From assembly GCA_949128115.1 (NCBI GenBank), contig OX421966.1, forward strand, positions 3,100,001-3,164,000: a stretch of DNA of 64,000 nucleotides, read 5' to 3'. Position 1 is the first letter of the stretch; every line of letters starts with the position of its first letter. Below the pieces are notes generated by a model. The model did not search any database, was not told where the DNA came from, and saw nothing but the letters and a program-made list of their open reading frames with translations. The translations under genes and the position numbers were made by a program. Source of the DNA: Anaspis maculata. Taxonomy: Eukaryota > Arthropoda > Insecta > Coleoptera > Scraptiidae. Positions 1 to 12,731 of this stretch are shown in pieces.

Positions 1-3000
1 AAGTCACGTGGGTTGGAGCCTGGAGTCACGTGGGCTCAAACCTGAACTTTTTGGATAACAATTGTGTCTTTTTTTCTATATTTGTGTTCGTTCGTCAGAT
101 GTTGCGTTTGGAAAGAGTAGCTGCCAACTCCAAAAGTGGTGACCGATCGTTTTAATAGTCACGTGGGTTGAAGCCTGAAGTCACGTGGGTTGAAGCCTGA
201 AGTCACGTGGGTTGAAGCCTGAAGTCACGTGGGTTAAAACCTGAACTTTTTGGATAACAATTGTGTCTTTTCTTCTATATTTGTGTTCGTTCGTAAGACG
301 TTGCGTTTGGAACAAGTAGCTGCCAACATCAAAAGTGGTGACCGATCGTTTTGAAAGTCACGTGGGTTGAAGCCTGAAGTCACGTGGGTTGGAGCCTGGA
401 GTCACGTGGGTTAAAACCTGAACTTTTTGGATAACAATTGTGTCTTTTTTTCTATATTTGTGTTTGTTCGTCAAATGTTACGTTTGGAACAAGTAGCTGC
501 CAACTTCAAAAGTGGTGACCGATCGTTTTGAAAGTCACGTGGGTTGAAGCCTGAAGTCACGTGGGTTGAAGCCTTAAGTCACGTGGGTTGAAGCCTGAAG
601 TCACGTGAGTTAAAACCTGAACTTTTTTGATAACAATTGTGTCTTTTCTTCTATATTTGTGTTCGTTCGTCAGATGTTGCGTTTGGAACAAGTAGCTGCC
701 AACATCAAAAGTGGTGACCGATCGTTTTCAAAGTCACGTGGGTTGAAGCCTGAAGTCACGTGGGTTGGGGCCTGGAGTCACGTGGGTTAAAACCTGAACT
801 TTTTGGATAACAATCGTGTCTTTTTTTCTATATTTGTGTTTGTTCGTCAAATGTTGCGTTTGGAACAAGTAGCTGCCAACTTCAAAAGTGGTGACCGATC
901 GTTTTGAAAGTCACGTGGGTTGAAGCCTGAAGTCACGTGGGTTGAAGCCCAAAGTCACGTGGGTTGAAGCCTAAAGTCACGTGGGTTAAAACCTGAACTT
1001 TATGGATAACAATTGTGTCTTTTTTTCTATATTTGTGTTCGTTCGTCAGATGTTGCGTTTGGAAAGAGTAGCTGCCAACTCCAAAAGTGGTGACCGATCG
1101 TTTTAATAGTCACGTGGGTTGAAGCCTGAAGTCACGTGGGTTGGAGCCTGAAGTCACGTGGGTTGAAGCCTGAAGTCACGTGGGTTGAAGCCTGAAGTCA
1201 CGTGGGTTAAAACCTGAACTTTTTGGATAACAATTGTGTCTTTTCTCCTATATTTGTGTTCGTTCGTTAGACGTTGCGTTTGGAACAAGTAGCTGCCAAC
1301 ATCAAAAGTGGTGACCGATCGTTTTGAAAGTCACGTGGGTTGAAGCCTGAAGTCACGTGGGTTGAAGCCTGAAGTCACGTGGGTTGAAGCCTGGAGTCAC
1401 GTGGGTTCAAACCTGAATTTTTTGGATAACAATTTCGTCATTTTTTTTTGATATTTGTGTTCGTTCGTCAGATGTTGCGTTTGGAAAGAGTAGCTGCCAA
1501 CATCAAAAGTGGTGACCGATCGTTTTTAAGTCACGTGGGTTGAAGCCTGAAGTCACGTGGGTTGAAGCCTGGAGTCACGTGGGATAAAACCTGAATTTTT
1601 TGGATAACAATTGTGTCTTTTTTTCTATATTTGTGTTTGTTCGTCAAATGTTGCGTTTGGAACAAGTAGCTGCCAACTTCAAAAGTGGTGACCGATTGTT
1701 TTGAAAGTCACGTGGGTTGAAGCCTGAAGTCACGTGGGTTGAAGCCTCAAGTCACGTGGGTTGAAGCCTGAAGGCACGTGAGTTAAAACCTGAACTTATT
1801 TGATAACAATTGTGTCTTTTCTTCTATATTTGTGTTCGTTCGTCAGATGTTGCGTTTGGAACAAGTAGCTGCCAACATCAATAGTGGTGACCGATCGTTC
1901 TCAAAGTCACGTGGGTTGAAGCCTGAAGTCACGTGGGTTGGAGCCTGGAGTCACGTGGGTTAAAACCTGAACTTTTTGGATAACAATTGTGTCTTTTCTT
2001 CTATATTTGTGTTCGTTCGTCTGATGTTGCGTTTGGAACAAGTAGCTGCCAACTTCAAAAGTGGTGACCGATCGTTTTGAAAGTCACGTGGGTTGAAGCC
2101 TGAAGTCACGTGGGTTGGAGCCTGGAGTCACGTGGGTTCAAACCTGAACTTTTTGGATAACAATTGTGTCTTTTTTTCTATATTTGTGTTTGTTCGTCAA
2201 ATGTTGCGTTTGGAACAAGTAGCTGCCAACTTCAAAAGTGGTGACCGATTGTTTTGAAAGTCACGTGGGTTGAAGCCTGAAGTCACGTGGGTTGAAGCCT
2301 CAAGTCACGTGGGTTGAAGCCTGAAGGCACGTGAGTTAAAACCTGAACTTTTTTGATAACAATTGTGTCTTTTCTTCTATATTTGTGTTCGTTCGTTAGA
2401 CGTTGCGTTTGGAACAAGTAGCTGCCAACATCAAAAGTGGTGACCAATCGTTTTGAAAGTCACGTGAGTTGAAGCCTGAAGTCAAGTGGGTTGGAGCCTG
2501 GAGTCACGTGGGTTAAAACCTGAACTTTTTGGATAACAATCGTATCTTTTTTTCTATATTTGTGTTTGTTCGTCAAATGTTGCGTTTGGAACAAGTAGCT
2601 GCCAACTTCAAATGTGGTGACCGATCGTTTTGAAAGTCACGTGGGTTGAAGCCTGAAGTCACGTGGGTTGAAGCCTTAAGTGACGTGGGTTGAAGCCTGA
2701 GGTCAAGTGAGTTAAAACCTGAACTTTTTTGATAACAATTGTGTCTTTTCTTCTATATTTGTGTTCGTTCGTCAGATGTTGCGTTTGGAACAAGTAGCTG
2801 CCAACATCAAAAGTGGTGACCGATCGTTTTAAAAGTCACGTGGGTTGAAGCCTGAAGTCACGTGGGTTGAAGCCTGAAGTCACGTAGGTTGAAACCTTAA
2901 CTTTTTGGATAACAATTTCGTCATTTTTTTTCGATATTTGTGTTAGTTCGTCAGATGTTGCGTTTGGAAAGAGTAGCTGCCAACATCAAAAGTGGTGACC

Positions 3001-6000
3001 GATCGTTTTCAAAGTCACGTGGGTTGAAGCCTGGAGTCACGTGGGTTGGAGCCTGGAGTCACGTGGGTTCAAACCTGAACTTTTTGGATAACAATTGTGT
3101 CTTTTTTCCTATATTTGTGTTCGTTCGTCAGATGTTGCGTTTGGAAAGAGTAGCTGCCAACATCAAAAGTGGTGACCGATCCTTTTGGAAGTCACGTGGG
3201 TTGAAGCCTGAAGTCACGTGGGTTGGAGCCAGGAGTCACGTGGTGTCAAACCTGAACTCTTTGGATTTCAATTCCGTCATTTTTTTTTATATTTACGTTC
3301 GTTCGTCAGATGTTGCGTTTGGAACAAGTAGTTGCCAACTCCAAAAGTGGTGACCGATCGTTATAATAGTCACGTGGGTTGAAGCCTGAAGTCTCGTGGG
3401 TTGAAGCCTGAAGTCACGTGGGTTGAAGCCTGAAGTCACGTGGGTTAAAACCTGAACTTTGTGGATAACAATTGTGTCTTTTCTTCTATATTTGTGTTCG
3501 TTCGTCAGATGTTGCGTTTGGAACAAGTAGCTGCCAACATCAATAGTGGTGACCGATCGTTCTCAAAGTCACGTGGGTTGAAGCCTGAAGTCACGTGGGT
3601 TGGAGCCTGGAGTCACGTGGGTTAAAACCTGAACTTTTTGGATAACAATTGTGTCTTTTCTTCTATATTTGTGTTCGTTCGTCAGATGTTGCGTTTGGAA
3701 CTAGTAGCTGCCAACATCAAAAGTGGTGACCGATCGTTTTCAAAGTCACGTGGGTTGAAGCCTGGAGGCACGTGGGTTGGAGCCTGGAGTCACGTGGGTT
3801 AAAACCTGAACTTTTTGGATAACAATCGTGTCTTTTTTCTATATTTGTGTTTGTTCGTCAAATGTTGCGTTTGGAACAAGTAGCTGAAAACTTCAAAAGT
3901 GGTGACCGATCGTTTTGGAAGTCACGTGGGTTGAAGCCCTAAGTCACGTGGGTTGAAGCCTGAAGTCAAGTGAGTTAAAACCTGAACTTTTTTGATAACA
4001 ATTGTGTCTATTCTTCTATATTTGTGTTCGTTCGTCAGATGTTGCGTTTGGAACAAGTAGCTGCCAACATCAAAAGTGGTGACCGATCGTTTTCAAAGTC
4101 ACGTGGGTTGAAGCCTGAAGTCACGTGGGTTGAAGCCTGAAGTCACGTGGGTTGAAGCCTGAAGTCACGTGGGTTGAAGCCTAAAGTCACGTGGGTTAAA
4201 ACCTGAACTTTTTAGATAACAACTGTGTCTTTTCTTCTATATTTGTGTTCGTTCGTTAGACGTTGCGTTTGGAACAAGTAGCTGCCAACATCAAAAGTGG
4301 TGACCGATCGTTTTGAAAGTCCCGTGGGTTGAAGCCTGAAGTCACGTGGGTTGGAGCCTGGAGTCACGTGGGTTGAATCCTGAACTTTTTGGATAACAAT
4401 TGTGTCTTTTCTTCTATATTTGTGTTTGTTCGTCAAATGTTGCGTTTGGAACAAGTAGCTGCCAACTTCAAAAGTGGTGACCGATTTTTTGAAAGTCACG
4501 TGGGTTGAAGCCTGAAGTCACGTGGGTTGGAGCCTTAAGTCACGTGGGTTGAAGCCTGAAGTCACGTGAGTTAAAACCTGAACTTTTTTGATAACAATTG
4601 TGTCTTGTCTTCTATATTTGTGTTCGTTCGTCAGATGTTGCGTTTGGAACAAGTAGCTGCCAACATCAATAGTGGTGACCGATCGATCTCAAAGTCACGT
4701 GGGTTGAAGCCTGAAGTCACGTGGGTTGGAGCCTGGAGTCACGTGGGTCAAAACCTGAACTTTTTGGATAACAATTGTGTCTTTTCTTCTATATTTGTGT
4801 TCGTTCGTCGGATGTTGCGTTTGGAACAAGTAGATGCCAACATCAAAAGTGGTGACCGATCGTTTTGAAAGTCACGTGGGTTGATGCCTGGAGGCACGTG
4901 GGTTGGAGCCTGGAGTCACGTGGGTTCAAACCTGAACTTTTTGGATAACAATTGTGTCTTTTTTTCTATATTTGTGTTCGTTCGTCAGATGTTGCGTTTG
5001 GAAAGAGTAGCTGCCAACATCAAAAGTGGTGACCGATCGTTTTGGAAGTCAAGTGGGTTGAAGCCTGAAGTCACGTGGGTTGAAGCCTGAAGTCACGTGG
5101 GTTGAAGCCCAAAGTCACGTGGGTTAAAACCTGAACTTTTTGGATAACAATTGTGTCTTTTCTTCTATATTTGTGTTCGTTCGTTAGACGTTGCGTTTGG
5201 AACAAGTAGCTGCCAACATCAAAAGTGGTGACCGATCGTTTTGAAAGTCACGTGGGTTGAAGCCTGAAGTAACGTGGGTTGGTGCCTGGAGTCACGTGGG
5301 TCAAAACCTGAACTTTTTGGATAACAATTGTGTCTTTTTTTCTATATTTTTGTTTGTTCGTCAAATGTTGCGTTTGGAACAAGTAGCTGCCAACATCAAA
5401 AGTGGTGACCGATCGTTTTCAAAGTCACGTGGGTTGAAGCCTGAAGTCACGTGGGTTGGAGCCTGGAGTCACGTGGGTTAAAACCTGAACTTTTTGGATA
5501 ACAATTGTGTCTTTTCTTCTATATTTGTGTTCGTTCGTCAGATGTTGCGTTTGGAACAAGTAGCTGCCAACATCAAAAGTGGTGACCGATCGTTTTCAAA
5601 GTCACGTGGGTTAAAGCCTGAAGTCACGTGGGTTGGAGCCCGAAGTCACGTAGGTTGAAGCCTGAAGTCACGTGGGTTGGAGCCTGGAGTCACGTGTGCT
5701 CAAACCTGAACTTTTTGGATAACAGTTTTGTCTTTTTTTCTATATTTGTGTTCGTTCGTCAGATATTGCGTTTGGAACAAGTAGCTGGCAACGTCAAAAG
5801 TGGTGACCGATCGTTTTCAAAGTCACGTGGGTTGAAGCCTGAAGTCACGTGGGTTGAAGCCCGAAGTCACGTGGGTTGAAGCCTGGAGTCACGTGGGCTA
5901 AAACCTGAACTTTTTGGGTAACAATTGTGCCTTTTCTTCTATATTTGTGTTCGTTCGTCAGATGTTGCGTTTGGAACAAGTAGCTGCCAACATCAAAAGT

Positions 6001-9000
6001 GGTGACCGATCGTTTTCAAAGTCACGTGGGTTGAAGCCTGGAGTCACGTGGGTTGGAGCCTGGAGTCACGTGGGTGCAAACCTGAACTTTTTGGATAACA
6101 ATTGTGTCTTTTTTTCTATATTTGTGTTCGTTCGTCAGATGTTGCGTTTGGAAAGAGTAGCTGCCAACTCCAAAAGTGGTGACCGATCGTTTTAATAGTC
6201 ACGTGGGTTGAAGCCTGAAGTCACGTGGGTTGAAGCCTGAAGTCACGTGGGTTGAAGCCTGAAGTCTCGTGGGTTGAAGCCTGAAGTCACGTGGGTTAAA
6301 ACCTGAACTTTTTGGATAACAATTGTGTCTTTTCTTCTAGATTTGTGTTCGTTCGTTAGACGTTGCGTTTGGAACAAGTAGCTGCCAACATCAAAAGTGG
6401 TGACCGATCGTTTTGAAAGTCACGTGGGTTGAAGCCTGGAGTCACGTGGGTTGGAGCCTGGAGTCACGTGGGTTAAAACCTGAACTTTTTGGATAACAAT
6501 TGTGTCTTTTTTTCTATATTTGTGTTTGTTCGTCAAATGTTGCGTTTGGAACAAGTAGCTGCCAACTTCAAAAGTGGTGACCGATCGTTTTGGAAGTCAC
6601 GTGGGTTGAAGCCTGAAGTCACGTGGGTTGAAGCCTTAAGTCACGTGGGTTGAAGCCTGAAGTCACGTGAGTTAAAACCTGAACTTTTTTGATAACAATT
6701 GTGTCTTTTCTTCTATATTTGTGTTCGTTCGTCAGATGTTGCGTTTGGAACAAGTAGCTGCCAACATCAATAGTGGTGACCGATCGTTCTCAAAGTAACG
6801 TGGGTTGAAGCCTGAAGTCACGTGGGTTGGAGCCTGGAGTCACGTGGGTTAAAACCTGAACTTTTTGGATAACAATTGTGTCTTTTTTCCTATATTTGTG
6901 TTCGTTCGTCAGATGTTGCGTTTGGAAAGAGTAGCTGCCAACATCAAAAGTGGTGACCGATCGTTTTGGAAGTCACGTGGGTTGAAGCCTGAAGTCACGT
7001 GGGTTGGAGCCTGGAGTCACGTGGGTTCAAACCTGAACTTTTTGGATTTCAATTCCGTCATTTTTTTTGATATTTACGTTCGTTCGTCAGATGTTGCGTT
7101 TGGAACAAGTAGTTGCCAACTCCAAAAGTGGTGACCGATCGTTATAATAGTCACGTGGGTTGAAGCCTGAAGTCACGTGGGTTGGAGCCTGAAGTCACGT
7201 GGGTTAAAACCTGAATTTTTTGGATAACAATTGTGTCTTTTCTTCTTCATTTGTGTTCGTTCGTTAGACGTTGCGTTTGGAACAAGTAGCTGCCAACATC
7301 AAAAGTGGTGACCAATCGTTTTCACAGTCACGTGGGTTGAAGCCTGAAGTCACGTGGGTTGGAGCCTGGAGTCACGTGGTTTAAAACCTGAACTTTTTGG
7401 ATAACAATTGTGTCTTTTCTTCTATATTTGTGTTCGTTCGTCAGATGTTGCGTTTGGAACAAGTAGCTGCCAACATCAAAAGTGGTGACCGATCGTTTTC
7501 AAAGTCACGTGGGTTAAAGCCTGAAGTCACGTGGGTTGGAGCCCGAAGTCACGTGGGTTGAAGCCTGAAGTCACGTGGGTTGGAGCCTGGAGTCACGTGG
7601 GTTCAAACCTGAATTTTTTGGATTTCAATTCCGTCATTTTTTTTGATATTTACGTTCGTTCGTCAGATGTTGCGTTTGGAACAAGTAGTTGCCAACTCCA
7701 AAAGTGGTGACCGATCGTTATAATAGTCACGTGGGTTGAAGCCTGAAGTCACGTGGGTTGAAGCCTGAAGTCACGTGGGTTAAAACCTGAACTTTTTGGA
7801 TAACAATTGTGTCTTTTCTTCTATATTTGTGTTCGTTCGTTAGACGTTGCGTTTGGAACAAGTAGCTGCCAACATCAAAAGTGGTGACCAATCGTTTTCA
7901 AAGTCACGTGGGTTGAAGCCTGAAGTCACGTGGGTTGGAGCCTGGAGTCACGTGGGTTAAAACCTGAACTTTTTGGATAACAATTGTGTCTTTTCTTCTA
8001 TATTTGTGTTCGTTCGTCAGATGTTGCGTTTGGAACAAGTAGCTGCCAACATCAAAAGTGGTGACCGATCGTTTTCAAAGTCACGTGGGTTAAAGCCTGA
8101 AGTCACGTGGGTTGGAGCCCGAAGTCACGTAGGTTGAAGCCTGAAGTGACGTGGGTTGAAGCCTGAAGTCACGTGGGCTAAAACCTGAACTTTTTGGATA
8201 ACAATTGTGCCTTTTCTTCTATATTTGTGTTCGTTCGTCAGATGTTGCGTTTGGAACAAGTAGCTGCCAACATCAAAAGTGGTGACCGATCGTTTTCAAA
8301 GTCACGTGGGTTGAAGCCTGGAGTCACGTGGGTTGGAGCCTGGAGACACGTGGGTGCAAACCTGAACTTTTTGGATAACAATTGTGTCTTTTTTTCTATA
8401 TTTGTGTTCGTTCGTCAGATGTTGCGTTTGGAAAGAGTAGCTGCCAACTCCAAAAGTGGTGACCGATCGTTTTAATAGTCACGTGGGTTGAAGCCTGAAG
8501 TCACGTGGGTTGAAGCCTGAAGTCACGTGGGTTGAAGCCTGAAGTCACGTGGGTTGAAGCCTGAAGTCACGTGGGTTAAAACCTGAACTTTTTGGATAAC
8601 AATTGTGTCTTTTCTTCTATATTTGTGTTCGTTCGTTAGACGTTGCGTTTGGAACAAGTAGCTGCCAACATCAAAAGTGGTGACCGATCGTTTTGAAAAT
8701 CACGTGGGTTGAAGCCTGAAGTCACGTGGGTTGGAGCCTGGAGTCACGTGGGTTAAAACCTGAACTTTTTGGATAACAATTGTGTCTTTTTTTCTATATT
8801 TGTGTTTGTTCGTCAAATGTTGCGTTTGGAACAAGTAGCTGCCAACTTCAAAAGTGCTGACCGATCGTTTTGAAAGTCACGTGGGTTGAAGCCTGAAGTC
8901 ACGTGGGTTGGAGCCTGGAGTCACGTTGGTTAAAACCTGAACTTTTTGGATAACAATTGTGTCTTTTTTTCTATATTTGTGTTTGTTCGTCAAATGTTGC

Positions 9001-9510
9001 GTTTGGAACAAGTAGCTGCCAACTTCAAAAGTGGTGACCGATCGTTTTGAAAGTCACGTGGGTTGAAGCCTGAAGTCACGTGGGTTGAAGCCTTAAGTCA
9101 CGTGGGTTGAAGCCTGAAGTCACGTGAGTTAAAACCTGAACTTTTTTGATAACAATTGTGTCTTTTCTTCTATATTTGTGTTTGTTCGTCAGATGTTGCG
9201 TTTGGAACAAGTAGCTGCCAACATCAATAGTGGTGACCGATCGTTCTCAAAGTCACGTGGGTTGAAGCCTGAAGTCACGTGGGTTGGAGCTTGGAGTCAC
9301 GTGGGTTCCAACCTGAACTTTTTGGATAACAATTGTGTCTTTTCTTCTATATTTGTGTTCGTTCGTCACATGTTGCGTTTGGAACTAGTAGCTGCCAACA
9401 TCAAAAGTGGTGACCGATCGTTTTCAAAGTCACGTGGGTTGAAGCCTGGAGTCACGTGGGTTGGAGCCTGGAGTCACGTGGGTTGAAGCTTTAAGTCTCG
9501 TGGGTTGGAG
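1..9510 (+). repeat. Class A satellite domain
   Basis: Every monomer here has the class A core: GAACTTTTTGGATAACAATTG, a T-rich stretch, then CTATATTTGTG, TTCGTTCGTCAGATG and TTGCGTTTGGAA. Subrepeats next to the core are often the class A forms GTTGGAGCCTGGAG and GGGTTAAAACCTGAAC. Two A subtypes alternate irregularly: one reads GGAACAAGTAGC and the other GGAAAGAGTAGC. A third variant with GGATTTCAATTCCGTC appears near 3,264, 7,044 and 7,620. The first class B core in the window appears only at about 9,517. Confidence 0.9.
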
Positions 9511-11542
9511 CCTGAATTTTTTCAATAACAAATATGTCTTTAGTTTTCCGATATTCGTGTTCTTCCGTCGGATATTGCGTTTGGAACAAGTAGCTGTCAA
9601 CTTCCAAAGTGGTGACCGATCGTTTCAAAAGTCACGTGGGATGAAGCCTTGAGTCACGTGGGTTGAAGCCTGAAGTCACGTGAGTTGAAGCCTGAAGTCA
9701 CGTGGGTTGAAGCCTGAAGTCACGTGGGTTGAAGCCTGAATTTTTTCAATAACAAATATGTCTTTGGTTTTTCGATATCCGTGTTCTCCCGTCAGATATT
9801 GCGTTTAGAACAAGTAGCTGTCAACTTCAAAAGTGGTGACCGATCGTTTCAAAAGTCACGTGGGTTGAAGCCTGAAGTCACGTGAGTTGAAGCCTGAAGT
9901 CACGTGGGTTGGAGCCTGGAGTCACGTGGGTTAAAACCTGAACTTTTTGGATAACAATTGTGTCTTTTTTTCTATATTTGTGTTTGTTCGTCAAATGTTG
10001 CGTTTGGAACAAGTAGCTGCCAACTTCAAAAGTGGTGACCGATCGTTTCAGAAATCACGTGGGTTGAAGCCTGGAGTCACGTGGGTTGAAGCCTGAGGTC
10101 ACGTGGGTTGAAGCCTGAAGTCACGTGGGTTGAAGCCTGAATTTTTTCAATAACAAATATGTCTTTGGTTTTTCGATATCCGTGTTCTCCCGTCAGATAT
10201 TGCGTTTAGAACAAGTAGCTGTCAACTTCAAAAGTGGTGACCGATCGTTTCAAAAGTCACGTGGGTTGAAGCCTGAAGTCACGTGAGTTGAAGCCTGAAG
10301 TCACGTGGGTTGGAGCCTGGAGTCACGTGGGTTAAAACCTGAACTTTTTGGATAACAATTGTGTCTTTTTTTCTATATTTGTGTTTGTTCGTCAAATGTT
10401 GCGTTTGGAACAAGTAGCTGCCAACTTCAAAAGTGGTGACCGATCGTTTTGAAAGTCACGTGGGTTGAAGCCTGAAGTCACGTGGGTTGAAGCCTTGATT
10501 CACGTGGGTTGAAGCCTGAAGTCACGTGAGTTAAATCCTGAACTTTTTCGATAACAATTGTGTCTTTTCTTCTATATTTGTGTTCGTTCGTCAGATGTTG
10601 CGTTTGGAACAAGTTGCTGCCAACATCAAAAGTGGTGGCCGATCTTTTCAAAAGACACGTTTGTTGAAGCCTGAAGTCACGTGGGTTGAAGGCTGGAGTC
10701 ACGTGGGTTGAAACCTGAACTTTTTGGATAACAATTGTTTTTTTTTTTCTATATTTGTGTTCGTTCGTCAGATGTTGCGTTTGGAAAGAGTAGCTGCCAA
10801 CTTCAAAAGTGGTGACCGATCGTTTTCAAAGTCACGTGGGTTGAAGCCTGAAGTCACGTGGGTTGAAGCCTGAAGTCACGTGGGTTGAAGGCTGGAGTCA
10901 CGTGGGTTGAAACCTGAACTTTTTGGATAACAATTGTGTCTTTTTTTCTATATTTGTGTTCGTTCGTCAGATGTTGCGTTTGGAACAAGTAGCTGTCAAC
11001 TTCAGAAGTGGTGACCGATCGTTTTTCAAGTCACGTGGGTTGAAGCCTAGAGTCACGTGGGTTGAAGCCTAAAGTCACGTGGGTTGAAGCCTGAATTTCT
11101 TTAATACTAAATATGTCTTTAGTTTTTCGATATTCGTGTTCTTCCGTCAGATATTGCGTTTGGAACAAGTAGCTGCCAACTTCAAAAGTGGTGACCGATC
11201 GTTTTCAAAGTCACGTGGGTTGAAGCCTGAAGTCACGTGGGTTGAAGCCGGAATTTTTTCAATAACAAATATGTCTTCAGTTTTTCGATGTTCGTGTTCT
11301 TCCGTCAGATATTGCGTTTGGAACAAGTAGCTGCCAACTTCAAAAGTGGTGACCGATCGTTTTGAAAGTCACGTTGGTTGAAGTCTGGAGTCACGTGAGT
11401 TGAAGCCTGAGGTCACGTGGGTTGAAGCCTGAATTTCTTTAATACTAAATATGTTTTTAGGTTTTCGATATTCGTGTTCTTCCGTCAGATATTGCGTTTG
11501 GAACAAGTAGCTGCCAACTTCAAAAGTGGTGACCGATCGTTT
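9511..11542 (+). repeat. A/B transition zone
   Basis: Class B cores (AATAACAAATATG, ATTCGTGTTCTTCCG) first appear here, at about 9,517 and 9,731, and then alternate with class A cores at about 9,938, 10,340, 10,535, 10,720 and 10,916. Two B subtypes occur: one with TTTTTTCAATAACAAATATG and one with TTTCTTTAATACTAAATATG (from 11,096). The switch between classes falls within the shared 22-bp subrepeats, as expected if these mediate exchange. Confidence 0.8.
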
Positions 11543-11744
11543 TCAAAGTCACGTGGGTTGAAGCCAGGAGTCACGTGGGTTGAAGCCTGAAGTCACGTGG
11601 GTTGAAGCCTGAAGTCACGTGGGTTGAAGCCTGAATTTTTTCGATAACAAATATGTCTTTAGTTTTTCGATATTCGTGTTCTTCCGTCAGATATTGCGTT
11701 TGGAACAAGTAGCTGCCAACTTCAAAAGTGGTGACCGATCGTTT
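11543..11744 (+). promoter_or_regulatory. Representative monomer: four CACGTG E-boxes at 22-bp spacing
   Basis: In this typical 202-bp monomer CACGTG recurs every 22 bp in the subrepeat block, each within GTCACGTGGG. GTCACGTG fits the budding-yeast CDEI consensus RTCACRTG and is a canonical bHLH-zip E-box/M-box (Myc-Max, USF, MITF, Clock-Cycle families). Binding in this host is inference; the sequence only shows the motif and its spacing. Nearly every subrepeat in the window carries it. Confidence 0.5.
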
Positions 11745-12731
11745 TCAAAGTCACGTGGGTTGAAGCCAGAAGTCACGTGGGTTGAAGCCTGAAGTCACGT
11801 GGGTTGAAGCCTAAAGTCACGTGGGTTGAAGCCTGAATTTTTTCGATAACAAATATGTCTTTAGTTTTTCGATATTCGTGTTCTTCCGTCAGATATTGCG
11901 TTTGGAACAAGTAGCTGCCAACTTCAAAAGTGGTGACCGATCGTTTTCAAAGTCACGTGGGTTGAAGCCAGGAGTCACGTGGGTTGAAGCCTGAAGTCAC
12001 GTGGGTTGAAGCCTGAAGTCACGTGGGTTGAAGCCTGAATTTTTTCGATAACAAATATGTCTTTAGTTTTTCGATATTCGTGTTCTTCCGTCAGATATTG
12101 CGTTTGGAACAAGTAGCTGCCAACTTCAAAAGTGGTGACCGATCGTTTTCAAAGTCACGTGGGTTGAAGCCAGAAGTCACGTGGGTTGAAGCCTGAAGTC
12201 ACGTGGGTTGAAGCCTAAAGTCACGTGGGTTGAAGCCTGAATTTTTTCGATAACAAATATGTCTTTAGTTTTTCGATATTCGTGTTCTTCCGTCAGATAT
12301 TGCGTTTGGAACAAGTAGCTGCCAACTTCAAAAGTGGTGACCGATCGTTTTCAAAGTCACGTGGGTTGAAGCCAGGAGTCACGTGGGTTGAAGCCTGAAG
12401 TCACGTGGGTTGAAGCCTGAAGTCACGTGGGCTGAAGCCTGAATTTTTTCGATAACAAATATGTCTTTAGTTTTTCGATATTCGTGTTCTTCCGTCAGAT
12501 ATTGCGTTTGGAACAAGTAGCTGCCAACTTCAAAAGTGGTGACCGATCGTTTTCAAAGTCACGTGGGTTGAAGCCAGAAGTCACGTGGGTTGAAGCCTGA
12601 AGTCACGTGGGTTGAAGCCTAAAGTCACGTGGGTTGAAGCCTGAATTTTTTCGATAACAAATATGTCTTTAGTTTTTCGATATTCGTGTTCTTCCGTCAG
12701 ATATTGCGTTTGGAACAAGTAGCTGCCAACT
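11543..12731 (+). repeat. 202-bp class B run with 404-bp dimer periodicity
   Basis: Monomers are exactly 202 bp, that is a 114-bp core plus four 22-bp subrepeats. The tag GCCAGG or GCCAGA starts (at its CCAG) at 11,564, 11,766, 11,968, 12,170, 12,372 and 12,574. GCCAGGAG monomers, whose later subrepeats end CTGAAG, alternate strictly with GCCAGAAG monomers, whose later subrepeat ends CTAAAG. This makes a two-monomer higher-order repeat of 404 bp. The same run reappears at about 19,055-20,244, 21,555-22,345, 60,467-61,656 and 62,971-63,756. Confidence 0.9.

Larger units (their letters stand above)
5219..12731 (+). repeat. 7,513-bp tandem duplication, copy 1
   Basis: This segment is repeated immediately downstream with a constant offset of 7,513 bp. 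The left edge is where AACATC (5,218) versus AACTTC (12,731) first separates the two alignments. Rare private variants recur at the same offset, for example AGTAACGTGG near 5,270/12,783, GATAACAGTTTTG near 5,720/13,233, CTAGATTTG near 6,337/13,850 and GTTTTTTTTTTTC near 10,738/18,251. Three substitutions were found by eye: 5,514 T/C, 7,783 A/G and 11,455 T/C. The unit spans dozens of monomers and crosses from class A into class B. Confidence 0.93.

Noticed and set aside
1420..1440. GGATAACAATT resembling part of the bacterial lac operator or a vector primer site
   Set aside because: The match is only 11-13 bp, occurs in every class A core and lacks the rest of the operator. It is a chance resemblance, not vector or a LacI site.
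2940..3353. Short ORFs of 60-137 codons repeated through the satellite on both strands
   Set aside because: They recur with the monomer period, start at arbitrary ATG or alternative codons, exist on both strands and are broken by the 22-bp subrepeat count. They are periodicity artefacts, not genes.
11543..12731. CRISPR-like regular direct repeats
   Set aside because: The 22-bp repeats are contiguous and the intervening cores are themselves repeats. There are no unique spacers and no cas genes, and the context is eukaryotic.
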